Shown: positions 1 through 9,504, counted from the stretch's first letter. The stretch: DNA of 64,000 bases from Pseudoroseomonas cervicalis (GCF_030818485.1 NZ_JAUTAJ010000004.1:372001-436000); one strand, 5' to 3'. Made by a program: numbers and translations. Notes: a model not told the origin generated them from the letters alone.

Positions 1-1034
1 TCCGCCCCCTCCTGGTCGGTGGCGGAGACGAAGGTGGGCTCGCCACCCATGGTCAGCCGCACCCCGCCGGCGGCGAGCTGCGCATCGACCGCATCGCCGG
101 CATCGAGGATCGCCCGCCAGGCGGCCTCGGAATAGGGCTTGGTGACGCGCGGCGTCTCCCGCACCCGGGCGACGGTCATGGCGAAGTCGAACTCGACCTC
201 CGCCTTGCTCATCAGGCCGGAAATGGGGGCGGCGGATTGCGGCTCCGGCGTCGCCGCCAGCGGGATATGCCCCTCGCCGGTCAGCAGGCCGGAGGTGGCG
301 TCCAGCCCGACCCAGCCGGCGCCGGGCAGGTAGACCTCGGCCCAGGCATGCAGGTCGGTGAAATCGGCCGACGGGCCCTCGGGCCCCTCCAGCGGCTTCT
401 GGTCGGCCACCAGCTGGATCAGGTAGCCGGAGACGAAGCGCGCCGCGTAGCCCAGATGCCGCAGCATCTGCACCAGCAGCCAGGCGCTGTCGCGGCATGA
501 CCCCTTGCCCTGGCCCAGCGTCTCCTCCGGCGACCAGACGCCGGGCTCCAGCCGCACGATGTAGTCGATGCGCTCGGAGAGCATCTGGTTCAGCCCGGTG
601 ATCATGGTCACCGTGCCCTGCTCGCCGCGCGGCACCCGCTCCAGCAGGCCCGCCAGCAGCGGGCCGGCGGGGGCGGCGCGGCGGAACGGCGCCAGCTCCT
701 GCTCCAGCACCGGGTCATAGGCGAAGGGCCAGGTCTCCGCCTCGGGCTCCAGGAAGAAGTCGAAGGGGTTGATGGTGGCCATGTCGGCCACGAGGTCGAC
801 GGTGACCTCGAAATGCCGCACCGCCTCGGGGAACACCACGCGGGCCTGGAAATTGCCCTGCGGGTCCTGCTGCCAGTTGATGAAATGCGGCTTCGGCGAG
901 ATGCCCAGGCTGTAGGACAGCACTGGCGTGCGCGAATGCGGCGCCGGCCGCAGCCGGATGGTCTGTGGCCCCAATGTCACCGGCCGGTCGTAGCGGTAGC
1001 GGGTACGATGGGTCAGCGCGACATGGATGGACAT
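1..1034 (-). CDS. Transglutaminase-like / DUF2126 protein, 5' part (runs off window)
   Basis: The gene begins at the ATG complementary to 1032-1034 (MSIHVALTHRTRYRY) and is still open at base 1, so about 344 residues are visible of a protein that in this family is usually around 1,100 residues. The N-terminal part matches the bacterial transglutaminase N-terminal beta domain. It is followed by a papain-like transglutaminase core with the nucleophile in GSCRDSAWLL, the histidine in DLHAWAEVYLP and the aspartate in GLDATSG, so the triad is intact. The last visible residues (LTMGGEPTFVS) are the characteristic beginning of the DUF2126 region. Proteins of this type are predicted cytoplasmic amidases or peptidases, but their substrate is unknown. 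No signal peptide is seen. The family call is firm; the function is inferred only from the fold. Confidence 0.85.
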   Translation of the reverse strand, partial: MSIHVALTHRTRYRYDRPVTLGPQTIRLRPAPHSRTPVLSYSLGISPKPHFINWQQDPQGNFQARVVFPEAVRHFEVTVDLVADMATINPFDFFLEPEAETWPFAYDPVLEQELAPFRRAAPAGPLLAGLLERVPRGEQGTVTMITGLNQMLSERIDYIVRLEPGVWSPEETLGQGKGSCRDSAWLLVQMLRHLGYAARFVSGYLIQLVADQKPLEGPEGPSADFTDLHAWAEVYLPGAGWVGLDATSGLLTGEGHIPLAATPEPQSAAPISGLMSKAEVEFDFAMTVARVRETPRVTKPYSEAAWRAILDAGDAVDAQLAAGGVRLTMGGEPTFVSATDQEGA

Positions 1035-1167
1035 GCAGGATCCCGGGACTCGTTCCTGCGCAGCAGCATAGACAGCCGCCGGAGGCAGGGGAAATCATCG
1101 CGCCGGCGAAATCTGCATCGCGGCGCGGCAGGACGCCCGGGCGCTGCCCTGCCGGTGCCGTTTCTGC

Positions 1168-1812
1168 CTAAGGGTTGTGCGCCCGGCTGGCCGGCAGCGT
1201 CTCGATCACGCCCGAGAGCAGGCCGGATGCCGCGCGCAGCGCCACCGGCGCGCCGCCCGGCAGCCAGGAGCTGACCCGCGTCTTGACGAAGCGGCCGCCC
1301 AGCACGGTCAGGCAGACCGCCTCGCCGGTGGTGCTGCCATCCTCCTGCACCGCCTCGAAGGTGGCGCAGCGCAGCCCGGGCACGCCGTTGCGGTCGGGTA
1401 CCGCGCTGCTGGTGGCGGGCGTCACGGCGCGGTAGCGGCCCATCTGCACCATCGCCCGCATCTCGGCGGCGGTCTGGTTCAGCTCCAGCTCCAGCGCCGG
1501 GCTGCCGGCGCCCTCCGGCCCCTGGCGGCGGCCGCGATCATAGAGATAGAGCGTGGCGACCAGCCGCTCGCCGGAGACCGGCACATAGCGCTGGGCGACG
1601 CCGAGGCCCGGCGGCGCCGCCGGGTTGGCGCCGAAATCCGTGGCCGGGCCGTGGCGGCGCAGGCCGGCCAGCGGGTCCGGCAGGGCGGCCATCAGCCGCA
1701 GCTCGGGCGAGGCGGCGGCGGCCAGCTGCGCGGTGCCGGCGGCCTGGCCGCTGGCGGCGGGCAGCCCGGCCAGCGGCGCGGCCAGCAGGAGGGCGGTGAG
1801 GAGAGCGCGCAT
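1168..1812 (-). CDS. Hypothetical secreted protein
   Basis: A 214-residue protein that I do not recognise. I chose the ATG at 1812 because it places a clean Sec signal peptide at the start (MRALLTALLLAAPLAG followed by AAS/GQA sites); an upstream ATG at 1866 would only add an arginine and proline leader. The mature part contains two cysteines (LRCATFE and EAVCLTV) that could form a disulfide, consistent with a periplasmic location. No transmembrane segment follows the signal. The gene lies alone on the minus strand between the transglutaminase gene and another exported protein. Codon use and GC content match its neighbours. The existence of the gene is likely; no function can be assigned. Confidence 0.6.
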   Translation of the reverse strand: MRALLTALLLAAPLAGLPAASGQAAGTAQLAAAASPELRLMAALPDPLAGLRRHGPATDFGANPAAPPGLGVAQRYVPVSGERLVATLYLYDRGRRQGPEGAGSPALELELNQTAAEMRAMVQMGRYRAVTPATSSAVPDRNGVPGLRCATFEAVQEDGSTTGEAVCLTVLGGRFVKTRVSSWLPGGAPVALRAASGLLSGVIETLPASRAHNP

Positions 1813-1924
1813 GCCAGGCTCCGCGATGAGTTGCGGAAGCGTTGCAAAGCGCGGGCCACAGGGCAACCGGGAAGCTGGTGACAGATCGAAGATGTTGCGC
1901 CGCCGCGGGCGTCGCGGCGGCGGC

Positions 1925-2479
1925 TCAGCGGCGGATGCGCATCATCTCGGCCGCTATGGCCTGCGCCGCCTCGGCGGCGCGGGGCAGGGCCGGCAGGCTG
2001 GCCAGGCGCTGCAGCGTGGCCTGCCCGCCCAGGGTGAAGAAGGGCGCGCGGTCCAGCGTGGCCAGGGCGGTCGTGCGGTCGCTCGCCTCCATCGCCCAGG
2101 CGGTGCCGTCCAGCGTCGCGATGACATCCGGCGGCGCGGCGCCGGGGTCGATGCCCAGCGCCTGCCGCACCTCGGCGCGCGCCGCCTGCAGCTGCAGCAC
2201 CACGGTCGGCGAGAATTCCGGCGTGTAGAAGGGATCGTCCTGCAGCGCATCGGCCAGGTGCTCCAGCGCCGCCACGGCGCGGGCGGCGGCGCCGGGCTGG
2301 CCGTTCCAGCGCGAGAGGTCGCCGAAGGCCCAGGGCGCCTCCAGCGCCGGGCCGCGCACGGAATCGCCGAAGCCCACCGGGCTGTCCTCCGGCAGCCGCA
2401 GATCCTCGCAGGCCGCCAGGGTCAGGGCGGGCAGGGCGAGGGCGGGGAGGAGGGTCAGCAGGGTGCGGCGGCGATGCAT
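1925..2479 (-). CDS. Putative lipoprotein, unknown function
   Basis: A 184-residue protein starting at the ATG at 2479, with a basic n-region (MHRRR), a hydrophobic stretch and a lipobox (LTLAAC) that predicts lipidation at the cysteine near residue 24. The mature part is helix-rich, with repeated alanine and leucine (AAEAAQAIAAEMMRIRR at the C-terminus), and has no catalytic motif that I recognise. It contains a PFYTPEFSPTVVLQLQAAR segment of a kind that could pack in a periplasmic helical bundle, but this is a guess. A longer in-frame start at 2500 would only extend the basic leader. It is transcribed in the same direction as the 1168-1812 gene, 112 bases upstream of it, so the two may be co-transcribed. 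Confidence 0.6.
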   Translation of the reverse strand: MHRRRTLLTLLPALALPALTLAACEDLRLPEDSPVGFGDSVRGPALEAPWAFGDLSRWNGQPGAAARAVAALEHLADALQDDPFYTPEFSPTVVLQLQAARAEVRQALGIDPGAAPPDVIATLDGTAWAMEASDRTTALATLDRAPFFTLGGQATLQRLASLPALPRAAEAAQAIAAEMMRIRR

Positions 2480-2560
2480 GGCGGCCAGCCTAGACCGCAA
2501 GCCGCCGCGCCGGGAGGCGTCGCGCCGCCCGCTTACCCTTTGACACGCAGATGCGATGTC

Positions 2561-3199
2561 TCAGCCGACCCGCAGCGCGCGCCGCGCCTGCTCGGCCAGC
2601 GCCGGGTCGGGGCCGGTGGCGAAGCGGGCCAGCCAGGCCTGGCGCCCCGGCAGATCGCGCAGATGGAAGGCCAGCCAGAGCAGGGATTCCCGCTCGGCCG
2701 GGCGGGCCATGGCGGCCTCCAGCCGCGCCGCGACCCGCTCCGCCGGCAGCAGGGAGAGCAGGCGCAGCAGCAGCGGCAGCAGATCCGCGCCATCCCGCCA
2801 CGCCGAGAGATAGCGGTCGAACACCCAATCGGCATCCGTCCGGTCGAGCAGCGGCGGCAGCAGGCGGCGCGCCGTCACGATCTCCAGCGCCTGCCAGCGT
2901 GTCGCCGAGCCGCGCGGGCTGCGCCGGCCCTGGTGCAGCGGCAGGGCGCGGTCGGCCCGCGCCACCAGCCAGGCCTTGTGGCGCGGCCCGCCCCAGGCGG
3001 CCAGCACGCGCAGCGCCAGCACCCGCAACCCCCAGCGCGGCTGGGCAAGCGCCAGGGCCACCTCGGCCCGCCGCGACTCCGTCTCGTCCCACAGTGCCAG
3101 CTCGCGCAGCCGCGCCGCCAGCAGGCGCAGCCGGTCCGGCCGTCCGGGGGCGGCCAGCAGCATCGGCAGGGTCGGGCCCGGGTCGCGGTCGCGGCGCAT
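2561..3199 (-). CDS. Hypothetical helical (HEAT-like) protein
   Basis: A 212-residue protein, with the start set at the ATG at 3199 (MRRDRDPGPTLPMLL); upstream in-frame residues to 3415 are low-complexity and overlap hisZ. It is almost entirely helical, with repeated leucine/arginine-rich segments (RLRLLAARLRELALWDE, RVLALRVLAAWGG, LLRLLSLLPAERVAARLEAAM) spaced like HEAT or Armadillo repeats. No signal peptide or membrane segment is seen. The gene is divergent from hisZ, with 196 bases between the starts that would hold both promoters. I do not recognise the family; a scaffold or protein-interaction role would be consistent with the repeats but is speculative. Confidence 0.5.
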   Translation of the reverse strand: MRRDRDPGPTLPMLLAAPGRPDRLRLLAARLRELALWDETESRRAEVALALAQPRWGLRVLALRVLAAWGGPRHKAWLVARADRALPLHQGRRSPRGSATRWQALEIVTARRLLPPLLDRTDADWVFDRYLSAWRDGADLLPLLLRLLSLLPAERVAARLEAAMARPAERESLLWLAFHLRDLPGRQAWLARFATGPDPALAEQARRALRVG

Positions 3200-3395
3200 C
3201 CCGGCTTGCTGGCCCGGCCGGATCGCCACCGCAAGCGCCGCTCCGGTCACGCCTGGCGGCGCGGCATGGCCCGGCTGCGCGATCCGCCCTTGCCCCGCGC
3301 GCCCTCGGCTGCCACACACCGCCCCGTTTGCCGACGCAACGCCGCCGCCCGCGCCGGGCGCCCGGCCCGCCGCGCGGTGTCCTGGCCCTGGAACC

Positions 3396-4541
3396 ATGAC
3401 CGAAGACCTGCCCAACCCCGCGCTGCTGCCTTCCGGCCTGACCGACCTGCTGCCGCCCGAGGCGGCGCATGAGGCGGCGCTGGTGGAGGCGATGCTCGCG
3501 GTCTTCGCCGGCCATGGCTATGAGCGCGTCAAGCCGCCGCTGCTGGAATTCGAGGATTCGCTGCTGGCGGGCTCGGGCGGCGCCGTCGCCGACCAGACCT
3601 TCCGGCTGATGGACCCGGACAGCCACCGCATGATGGGGCTGCGCGCCGACACCACGCCGCAGGTGGCGCGCATCGCCGCCACCCGCCTGGCCGATATGCC
3701 GCGGCCGCTGCGCCTGTCCTATGCCGGGCAGGTGCTGCGCATCCAGGGCAGCCAGCTGGCGCCGGAGCGGCAGATCCCGCAGGCCGGCATCGAGCTGATC
3801 GGCACCGACTGCCCCGAGGCCGATGCCGAGGTGGCGCTGCTCGGCGTCGAGGCGCTGGCGGCGATCGGCATCCATGGCGTCAGCCTGGACCTGACCCTGC
3901 CCACCATGGCGCCGGCGCTGCTGGACGCCGCCGGCGTGCAGGGCACGCTGCGCCGCAGGCTGGCCCGCGCGCTGGACCGCAAGGACGCCGCCGCCGTGCA
4001 GGAGCTGGCCGCCGAGGCCGGGCCGCCCGCCAATGGCCTGCCCGGGCTGCTGACCGCCGCCGGCCCGGCCGATGGCGCGCTGGCGGCGCTCGCCGCCGCC
4101 GCCCTGCCGCCCGCCGCGCGCGCCATCGCCGACAATGCGGCCGCCGTCATCGCCGCCATCCGCGCCCGCGCGCCGGGGCTGCGCATCACCCTGGACCCGG
4201 TCGAGTTCCGCGGGCTGCAATACCATGTGGGCGTCGCCTTCACCCTGTACGGGCCGGGCGGCACCGGGGAGCTGGCGCGCGGCGGACGCTACCGCAGCGG
4301 CGAGGAGCCGGCGACCGGCATGACGCTCTATCCCGACGCGCTGCGCCGCGCCGCGCCGGCGCCGCAGGAGGCGCCGCGCCTCTTCCTGCCGCTGGGCAGC
4401 GACCCGGTGGCGGCGGCGCGGCTGCGCAGCCAAGGTTTCATCACGGTGGCGGCCCTTTCGCCCGCCGACACGCCGCGGCGCCTGCGCTGCGGCCACATCC
4501 TGCGCGGCCAGGATGCCGCGCCCATCGAGGAGATCGCGTAG
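3396..4541 (+). CDS. hisZ: ATP phosphoribosyltransferase regulatory subunit HisZ
   Basis: A 381-residue class II aminoacyl-tRNA-synthetase-like protein related to HisRS. It carries the conserved blocks seen in His[13 protein letters not shown] near residue 12, [30 protein letters not shown] near residue 85, and [12 protein letters not shown] near 125. HisZ lacks tRNA-charging activity and forms a complex with the short HisG, allowing ATP phosphoribosyltransferase activity and histidine feedback in the first step of histidine synthesis; a short-form HisG is therefore expected elsewhere in the genome. The stop codon is separated from the purA ATG by only two bases, so the two genes form an operon, an arrangement common in alphaproteobacteria. 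Confidence 0.92.
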   Translation: MTEDLPNPALLPSGLTDLLPPEAAHEAALVEAMLAVFAGHGYERVKPPLLEFEDSLLAGSGGAVADQTFRLMDPDSHRMMGLRADTTPQVARIAATRLADMPRPLRLSYAGQVLRIQGSQLAPERQIPQAGIELIGTDCPEADAEVALLGVEALAAIGIHGVSLDLTLPTMAPALLDAAGVQGTLRRRLARALDRKDAAAVQELAAEAGPPANGLPGLLTAAGPADGALAALAAAALPPAARAIADNAAAVIAAIRARAPGLRITLDPVEFRGLQYHVGVAFTLYGPGGTGELARGGRYRSGEEPATGMTLYPDALRRAAPAPQEAPRLFLPLGSDPVAAARLRSQGFITVAALSPADTPRRLRCGHILRGQDAAPIEEIA

Positions 4542-4543
4542 CC

Positions 4544-5833
<1,290 letters not shown>

Positions 5834-5842
5834 AAGACAAGG

Positions 5843-5891
5843 CAGGGGGCTCCGCCCCCTGACCCCCGCCGGGGTGGCAGGGCCACCCCGG
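5843..5891 (+). terminator. Two GC-rich hairpins after purA
   Basis: Two consecutive inverted repeats follow the purA stop: CAGGGGGC/GCCCCCTG at 5843-5861 and CCGGGGTGGC/GCCACCCCGG at 5869-5891. They lack a strong T tract, so termination by this element alone is uncertain. The GACCCCGCC tail is shared with a hairpin near 31.86 kb, suggesting a dispersed GC-rich intergenic element. Confidence 0.45.
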
Positions 5892-5963
5892 ACCCCGCCT
5901 TCCGGGGGAGCAACCGGGCAGGGCAGCACGCCGTTTTTGCCGCATCCCCTACAGGAGGCTGGC

Positions 5964-6458
5964 ATGGCGGGCACCGCCCAGAAGACCGATCCCAAGCTCT
6001 GGGAGAAGGTCAAGGCCAAGGTCACGCGCGAGGCCAAGGGCGGCAAGCCCGGCCAATGGTCGGCCCGCAAGGCGCAGCGCGCCGTCGCCGAATACAAGGC
6101 GGAAGGCGGCGGCTATCGCGGCGGCAAGGACCGCGACAACCATCTCGACCAATGGCAGCGCGAGGATTGGGGAACGAAGTCCGGCGCGCCCAGCGGGCAG
6201 ACGGGCGAGCGTTACCTGCCGCGCAAGGCGCGCGAACGCCTCTCCGACAGCGAATACGAGCGCAGCAGCGCCAAGAAGCGGGCCGACAGAAGCAAGGGCC
6301 GGCAGTTCAGCGCCCAGCCGCGCCCCGCCGCCCGCAAATCCGCGGCCGCCCGGCGCGACAGCCAGACCAAGGCCCAGCTGATGGAGCAGGCGCGGAAGAA
6401 GGACATCCGCGGCCGCTCCCGCATGACCAAGGCGCAGCTGGTGGAGGCGTTGGCGTGA
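5964..6458 (+). CDS. DUF5872 domain protein with C-terminal Rho-N/SAP-like motif
   Basis: A 164-residue, strongly basic protein. The ATG at 5964 is preceded by an ACAGGAGG ribosome-binding site; the longer in-frame start at 5874 lies in the GC-rich hairpin zone. Residues 8-100 match the DUF5872 pattern (DPKLWEKVKAKV, GKPGQWSARKAQRAVAEYK, NHLDQWQREDWGTKSG, RYLPRKARE). After a basic linker, the C-terminus (QTKAQLMEQARKKDIRGRSRMTKAQLVEAL) resembles the short helical Rho-N/SAP-type element that binds nucleic acid. Similar proteins are small, often stress-related, and uncharacterised. The next gene overlaps its stop (GTGA), so the pair is translationally coupled. Confidence 0.8.
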   Translation: MAGTAQKTDPKLWEKVKAKVTREAKGGKPGQWSARKAQRAVAEYKAEGGGYRGGKDRDNHLDQWQREDWGTKSGAPSGQTGERYLPRKARERLSDSEYERSSAKKRADRSKGRQFSAQPRPAARKSAAARRDSQTKAQLMEQARKKDIRGRSRMTKAQLVEALA

Positions 6459-6799
6459 GCGAGGATGTCTGGAAGGAGTTTCGCGCCGTGGCCAACATGC
6501 CGCCCGCCCGGCTGCGGCGCTGGCTGGAGAGCGAGGCGAGCCGTTCCGTCGGCATGACCAAGGGCGGGGAGAAGGTGACCGCGCCCGGGGAAGGGGAGGC
6601 GGTCGGCCACCGGATGGGCGAGCGCATCCTGGAGATCAAGGCGCGGCGCAAGGCGGAGCTGACCGAGCGCGACCAGGCCGATATGCGCAAGGTGATCGGC
6701 TATGTGCACCGCCATGCCGCGCAGCGCCCGAAGGGCGACATCCGCGACAGCCGCTGGCGCCACTCGCTGATGAACTGGGGCCACGACCCGCTGAAGTGA
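6455..6799 (+). CDS. DUF3140 domain protein
   Basis: A 114-residue protein starting at a GTG (6455) that overlaps the TGA of the preceding gene. The sequence fits DUF3140: WKEFRAVANMPPARLRRWL at the start, EASRSVGM, GHRMGERILEIKARRK, and a C-terminal WRHSLMNWGHDPLK. DUF3140 proteins are small and soluble and have no established function; they frequently neighbour the DUF5872/Rho-N-like protein, as here. I infer that the two proteins act together, possibly on nucleic acid, but nothing in the sequence proves it. Three hairpins follow the gene. Confidence 0.82.
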   Translation: MSEDVWKEFRAVANMPPARLRRWLESEASRSVGMTKGGEKVTAPGEGEAVGHRMGERILEIKARRKAELTERDQADMRKVIGYVHRHAAQRPKGDIRDSRWRHSLMNWGHDPLK

Positions 6800-6916
6800 G
6801 CCGGCCGCCAGCGGCGGCCGGCCCTGACAGAGAAAAGAAGGGGTCCAGGGGAATTCATTCCCCTGGCCTTTTCATGCAGAAAGGGCAGGGCCCTTCCGGA
6901 CCCTGCCCCCCTTTTT
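6800..6916 (+). terminator. Hairpin cluster between convergent DUF3140 and rpoH genes
   Basis: Three hairpins lie in this convergent gap. The first is CCGGCCGCC/GGCGGCCGG at 6800-6822. The second is CCAGGGG/CCCCTGG at 6845-6866, followed by CCTTTTC. The third is GGGCAGGG/CCCTGCCC at 6883-6908, followed by T5 at 6912-6916. The last two are good rho-independent terminators for the plus-strand genes. Confidence 0.7.
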
Positions 6917-6940
6917 GCCCGGAGCTTCTGGTCTGGCGGC

Positions 6941-7828
6941 TCAGTCCACCGCCAGCCGGCGCTCCATGATCTGGCTCTTCATACTCTTCTGCAGCTTCTC
7001 GAAGGCGCGCACCTCGATCTGGCGCACGCGCTCGCGCGAGATGTTGTATTGCTGAGAGAGCTCCTCGAGCGTGGTCGGCTCGTCCTTCAGCCGGCGCTCG
7101 ATCAGGATGTGGCGCTCACGCTCGTTCAGCGTCTTCAGCGCCTCGCCGAGGAGCTGCCGGCGGTTGGACATGTCCTGCCGCTCGGCGATCTCGGTTTCCT
7201 GGCTCTCGCTCTCGTCGACCAGCCAATCCTGCCACTCGCCCTCGCTGTCGGCGCGCACCGGCGCGTTCAGCGAGTTGTCGGGCGAGGCCAGGCGGCGGTT
7301 CATCGAGACCACGTCCTGCTCGGGCACCTGCAGCACGCGGGCGATCTTCTCGACCTGCTCGGGCTGGAGGTCGCCCTCCTCGAGCGCGGCCATCTGGCCC
7401 TTCAGCCGGCGCAGGTTGAAGAACAGCTTCTTCTGCGCGGCGGTGGTGCCCATCTTCACGAGCGACCAGGAATGCAGGATGTACTCTTGGATCGCGGCGC
7501 GGATCCACCACATGGCGTAGGTGGCCAGGCGGAAGCCGCGGTCGGGATCGAAGCGGCGCACCGCCTGCATCATGCCGACATTGCCCTCGCTGATCAGCTC
7601 GCCCACCGGCAGGCCGTAGCCGCGGTAGCCCATGGCGATCTTGGCGACGAGGCGCAGATGCGACGTGACGAGCTTATGCGCGGCCTGCTGGTCGCCATGC
7701 TCCTTCCATTCCTTCGCCAGGCGGAATTCCTCCTCCGGCGAAAGCATGGGGAATTTGCGGATCTCCTGCAGGTAGCGGGAGAGGTTGCCCTCGGGGGCGA
7801 TCGGAATCATCGAAGTCGTGGAAGCCAT
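6941..7828 (-). CDS. rpoH: RNA polymerase heat-shock sigma factor RpoH (sigma-32)
   Basis: A 295-residue group 3 sigma factor. The start is the ATG at 7828 (MASTTSMIPIAPEGN); the ORF extends further upstream without homology. Region 1.2/2 includes LSRYLQEIRKFPMLS and the -10-recognition helices (RRFDPDRGFRLATYAMWWIRAAIQEY) around residues 95-120. The RpoH box, QKKLFFNLR, lies near residue 140 and separates RpoH from RpoD. Region 4 carries LEELSQQYNISRERVRQIEVRAFEKLQ near the C-terminus. It directs RNA polymerase to chaperone and protease genes, and clpP and lon about 50 kb away in this window have matching promoter candidates. A 225-base leader precedes it; many rpoH leaders act as RNA thermosensors, but I could not verify a fold. 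Confidence 0.95.
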   Translation of the reverse strand: MASTTSMIPIAPEGNLSRYLQEIRKFPMLSPEEEFRLAKEWKEHGDQQAAHKLVTSHLRLVAKIAMGYRGYGLPVGELISEGNVGMMQAVRRFDPDRGFRLATYAMWWIRAAIQEYILHSWSLVKMGTTAAQKKLFFNLRRLKGQMAALEEGDLQPEQVEKIARVLQVPEQDVVSMNRRLASPDNSLNAPVRADSEGEWQDWLVDESESQETEIAERQDMSNRRQLLGEALKTLNERERHILIERRLKDEPTTLEELSQQYNISRERVRQIEVRAFEKLQKSMKSQIMERRLAVD

Positions 7829-7999
7829 ACTGCAACTGCCTCCTGCACCGGCCGGGAGCCCCTGTGACGGCGATCCCCGGCTCAAGCTCCGGGTCGCCTC
7901 CCGCTCGGGCCCTGACGCGCCGCCCTGACCCCGTTCACAGTCGGGGACAGGCCCGGCGGCCGCGCCATGGTGGTGGCACCCGGCGTTGGCGACAGGTGA

Positions 8000-8028
8000 A
8001 CGCTACCTCTCCCTTCGCGGTTGCGCAA
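8000..8028 (-). promoter_or_regulatory. Candidate sigma-70 promoter of rpoH
   Basis: Read on the minus strand, TTGCGC (8023-8028) and TAGCGT (8000-8005) are separated by exactly 17 bases, about 170 bases upstream of the rpoH start. The match to consensus is moderate. The placement downstream of the rluD terminator supports an independent rpoH promoter. Confidence 0.35.
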
Positions 8029-8053
8029 GAAAATCCCGACTGTAATAGTCGGG
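8027..8053 (-). terminator. Rho-independent terminator of rluD
   Basis: On the minus strand, directly after the rluD stop, CCCGACT and AGTCGGG form a perfect 7-bp stem with a 5-base loop (8035-8053). The stem is followed by ATTTTCTT. Confidence 0.75.
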
Positions 8054-9085
8054 TTACCCCGGGTTACCGTCCAGCAATGCGAGCAGCCCCTGCATGTCGG
8101 GCGGCAGGGGGGCGTGGAAGCGCAGCATTTCGCCGCTGACGGGGTGGCGGAAGCCCAGGGATTCCGCGTGCAAAGCCTGGCGCGGGAAGGCCAGCAGGGC
8201 GTCGCGCGCCTGCGCCGGCAGGGAGCGGGCGGCGGCGGGCAGGCGGCGCAGATAGACCGGGTCGCCCACCAGCGGGTGGTTGATATGCGCCATATGCACC
8301 CGGATCTGGTGGGTGCGCCCGGTCGCGAGTCGGCAACGTAACAGCGCGCAACCGGTGCCCCAGGCGCGCTCCGTGGCAAAGCGGGTCAAGGCATGTTTAC
8401 CGTTGCGCGCGACCACCGCCATGCGCTTGCGGTCGGTCGGATGGCGGCCAATCGGGGCATCGACCTCGCCGCTGGCCGGCGACGGCACGCCCCAGGCGAG
8501 CGCCAGATAGGCGCGTTCCAGGTCGCGGCTGGCGAAGGCGGCGGAGAGCGCCTGGTGCGCCGTGTCGCTCTTGGCCACCACCATGACGCCGGAGGTGTCC
8601 TTGTCGAGCCGGTGGACGATGCCGGGGCGCTTCTCGCCGCCGATGCCGGTCAGCTCATCCCCCGCATGGGCCAGCAGCGCGTTGACCAGCGTGCCGTCCT
8701 GGTTGCCGGGGGCGGGGTGGACCACCAGCCCGGCCGGCTTGTCCAGCACGATCAGGTGCCGGTCCTCGAACAGGATGGTCAGCGGGATATCCTGCGCCTG
8801 CGGCGTCGCCGGCTGGGCGGCGGGCGGCGCCAGCAGATAGGTGGCGCCGGCGCGGATGCCCTCGGACGGGTCGGTGGCGGGCTGGCCGTCGCGCAGCACA
8901 TGGCCGGCCTCGATCAGCGCCTTGACGCGCGAGCGCGACAGCGTGCCTATCGCCGCCGCCAGGAAACGGTCGAGGCGGTTGCCCGCATCGGCCGGCCCTG
9001 CGGTCAGGGTGAAGGGGCCCTCCGGCGCGGTGCCGGAAGCGGCCTGGCTTTCGCCGGAAGGAGAGGTGTCGGTGCGCGCGCTCAA
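8054..9085 (-). CDS. rluD: Ribosomal large-subunit pseudouridine synthase, RluD family
   Basis: A roughly 343-residue enzyme. The N-terminal S4 RNA-binding domain (NRLDRFLAAAIGTLSRSRVKALIEAGHVLRDG) covers about residues 35-85. It is followed by the RluA/RluD catalytic domain, with DKPAGLVVHPAPGNQDGTLVNALL near 120 and the catalytic aspartate in GIVHRLDKDTSGVMVVAK near 155. RluD isomerises uridines in helix 69 of 23S rRNA. The start is uncertain: there is no ATG just before the S4 domain. I use the TTG at 9085; an ATG at 9118 is also in frame. Both overlap the start of the divergent DUF6476 gene, an arrangement typical of alphaproteobacteria. A clear terminator follows. Confidence 0.88.
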   Translation of the reverse strand: MSARTDTSPSGESQAASGTAPEGPFTLTAGPADAGNRLDRFLAAAIGTLSRSRVKALIEAGHVLRDGQPATDPSEGIRAGATYLLAPPAAQPATPQAQDIPLTILFEDRHLIVLDKPAGLVVHPAPGNQDGTLVNALLAHAGDELTGIGGEKRPGIVHRLDKDTSGVMVVAKSDTAHQALSAAFASRDLERAYLALAWGVPSPASGEVDAPIGRHPTDRKRMAVVARNGKHALTRFATERAWGTGCALLRCRLATGRTHQIRVHMAHINHPLVGDPVYLRRLPAAARSLPAQARDALLAFPRQALHAESLGFRHPVSGEMLRFHAPLPPDMQGLLALLDGNPG

Positions 9086-9362
9086 ATTTGCTGTCGGTCT
9101 GATGGGGGTGATGATCATCGCCGGCACGGTGGCGCTGGTGGTGCTGCTGGTGCAGCGCATGAACAGCGCGGCGCGCGGGGTCAGCGCCGGGGTTAGCACG
9201 GAACTGGCGCTGCGGCAGCCGCCCGGTTCGCGCATCGGCCAGATCGCGCCGCTGGATGGCGGGCGGCTGGCGGTGTGGGTGGAGCGGCCGGATGGCGCGC
9301 GCATCCTGCTGGTGGATCCGCAGGGCGGCCGGGTGGCGGGCGAGATCCGGCTGGGCGAGTAA
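9072..9362 (+). CDS. DUF6476 small membrane protein
   Basis: A 96-residue protein with one transmembrane helix near the N-terminus (FAVGLMGVMIIAGTVALVVLLV) and a soluble C-terminal part ending DGARILLVDPQGGRVAGEIRLGE. The AAGGAG at 9058-9063 is eight bases before the GTG at 9072, which fixes the start better than the GTG at 9066. The topology and its position head-to-head with rluD match the alphaproteobacterial DUF6476 family, whose function is unknown. The C-terminal strand-rich segment (GSRIGQIAPLDGGRLAVWVERPDG) suggests a small periplasmic beta domain. The family call rests on pattern and context. Confidence 0.75.
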   Translation: MRALKFAVGLMGVMIIAGTVALVVLLVQRMNSAARGVSAGVSTELALRQPPGSRIGQIAPLDGGRLAVWVERPDGARILLVDPQGGRVAGEIRLGE

Positions 9363-9371
9363 GAAGGAAAG

Positions 9372-9496
9372 GGTTCTTTTTTAGAAAAAAAGAACCAAAA
9401 AACTTTTGTCAGTTTGGCGTCCCGCCTCGGGCCCCAGGCGGGACGCCAAATGAGGAAAAGTCTTTTTGCTTCTTTTTCTTCAGAAAAAGAAGATTC
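9372..9496. repeat. Large compound inverted repeat (AT-rich arms, GC palindrome centre)
   Basis: The left arm has an AT-rich hairpin (GGTTCTTTTTT/AAAAAAGAACC, 9373-9397) and then AAAAAACTTTTGTCA. The centre is a perfect palindrome around TTTGGCGTCCCGCC/GGCGGGACGCCAAA (about 9413-9451). The right arm is an inverted, diverged copy of the left arm, ending in a CTTCTTTTTC/GAAAAAGAAG hairpin. The whole unit is therefore one long inverted repeat of about 120 bases. A second copy of the left-arm unit, in reverse orientation, is at 47780-47824. It may act as a bidirectional terminator or REP-like element. Confidence 0.8.
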
Positions 9497-9504
9497 TGCC
9501 TGCA

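Noticed and set aside
1625..3472. Open frame of 615 codons on the plus strand across three minus-strand genes
   Set aside because: It spans intergenic gaps and several real genes and encodes repetitive Arg/Gln/Ala sequence; an artefact of few stop codons at high GC.
2490..4496. Open frame of 668 codons on the minus strand opposite hisZ
   Set aside because: Low-complexity Arg/Gly/Ala/Gln product typical of the antisense of a high-GC gene; hisZ on the plus strand has clear family motifs.
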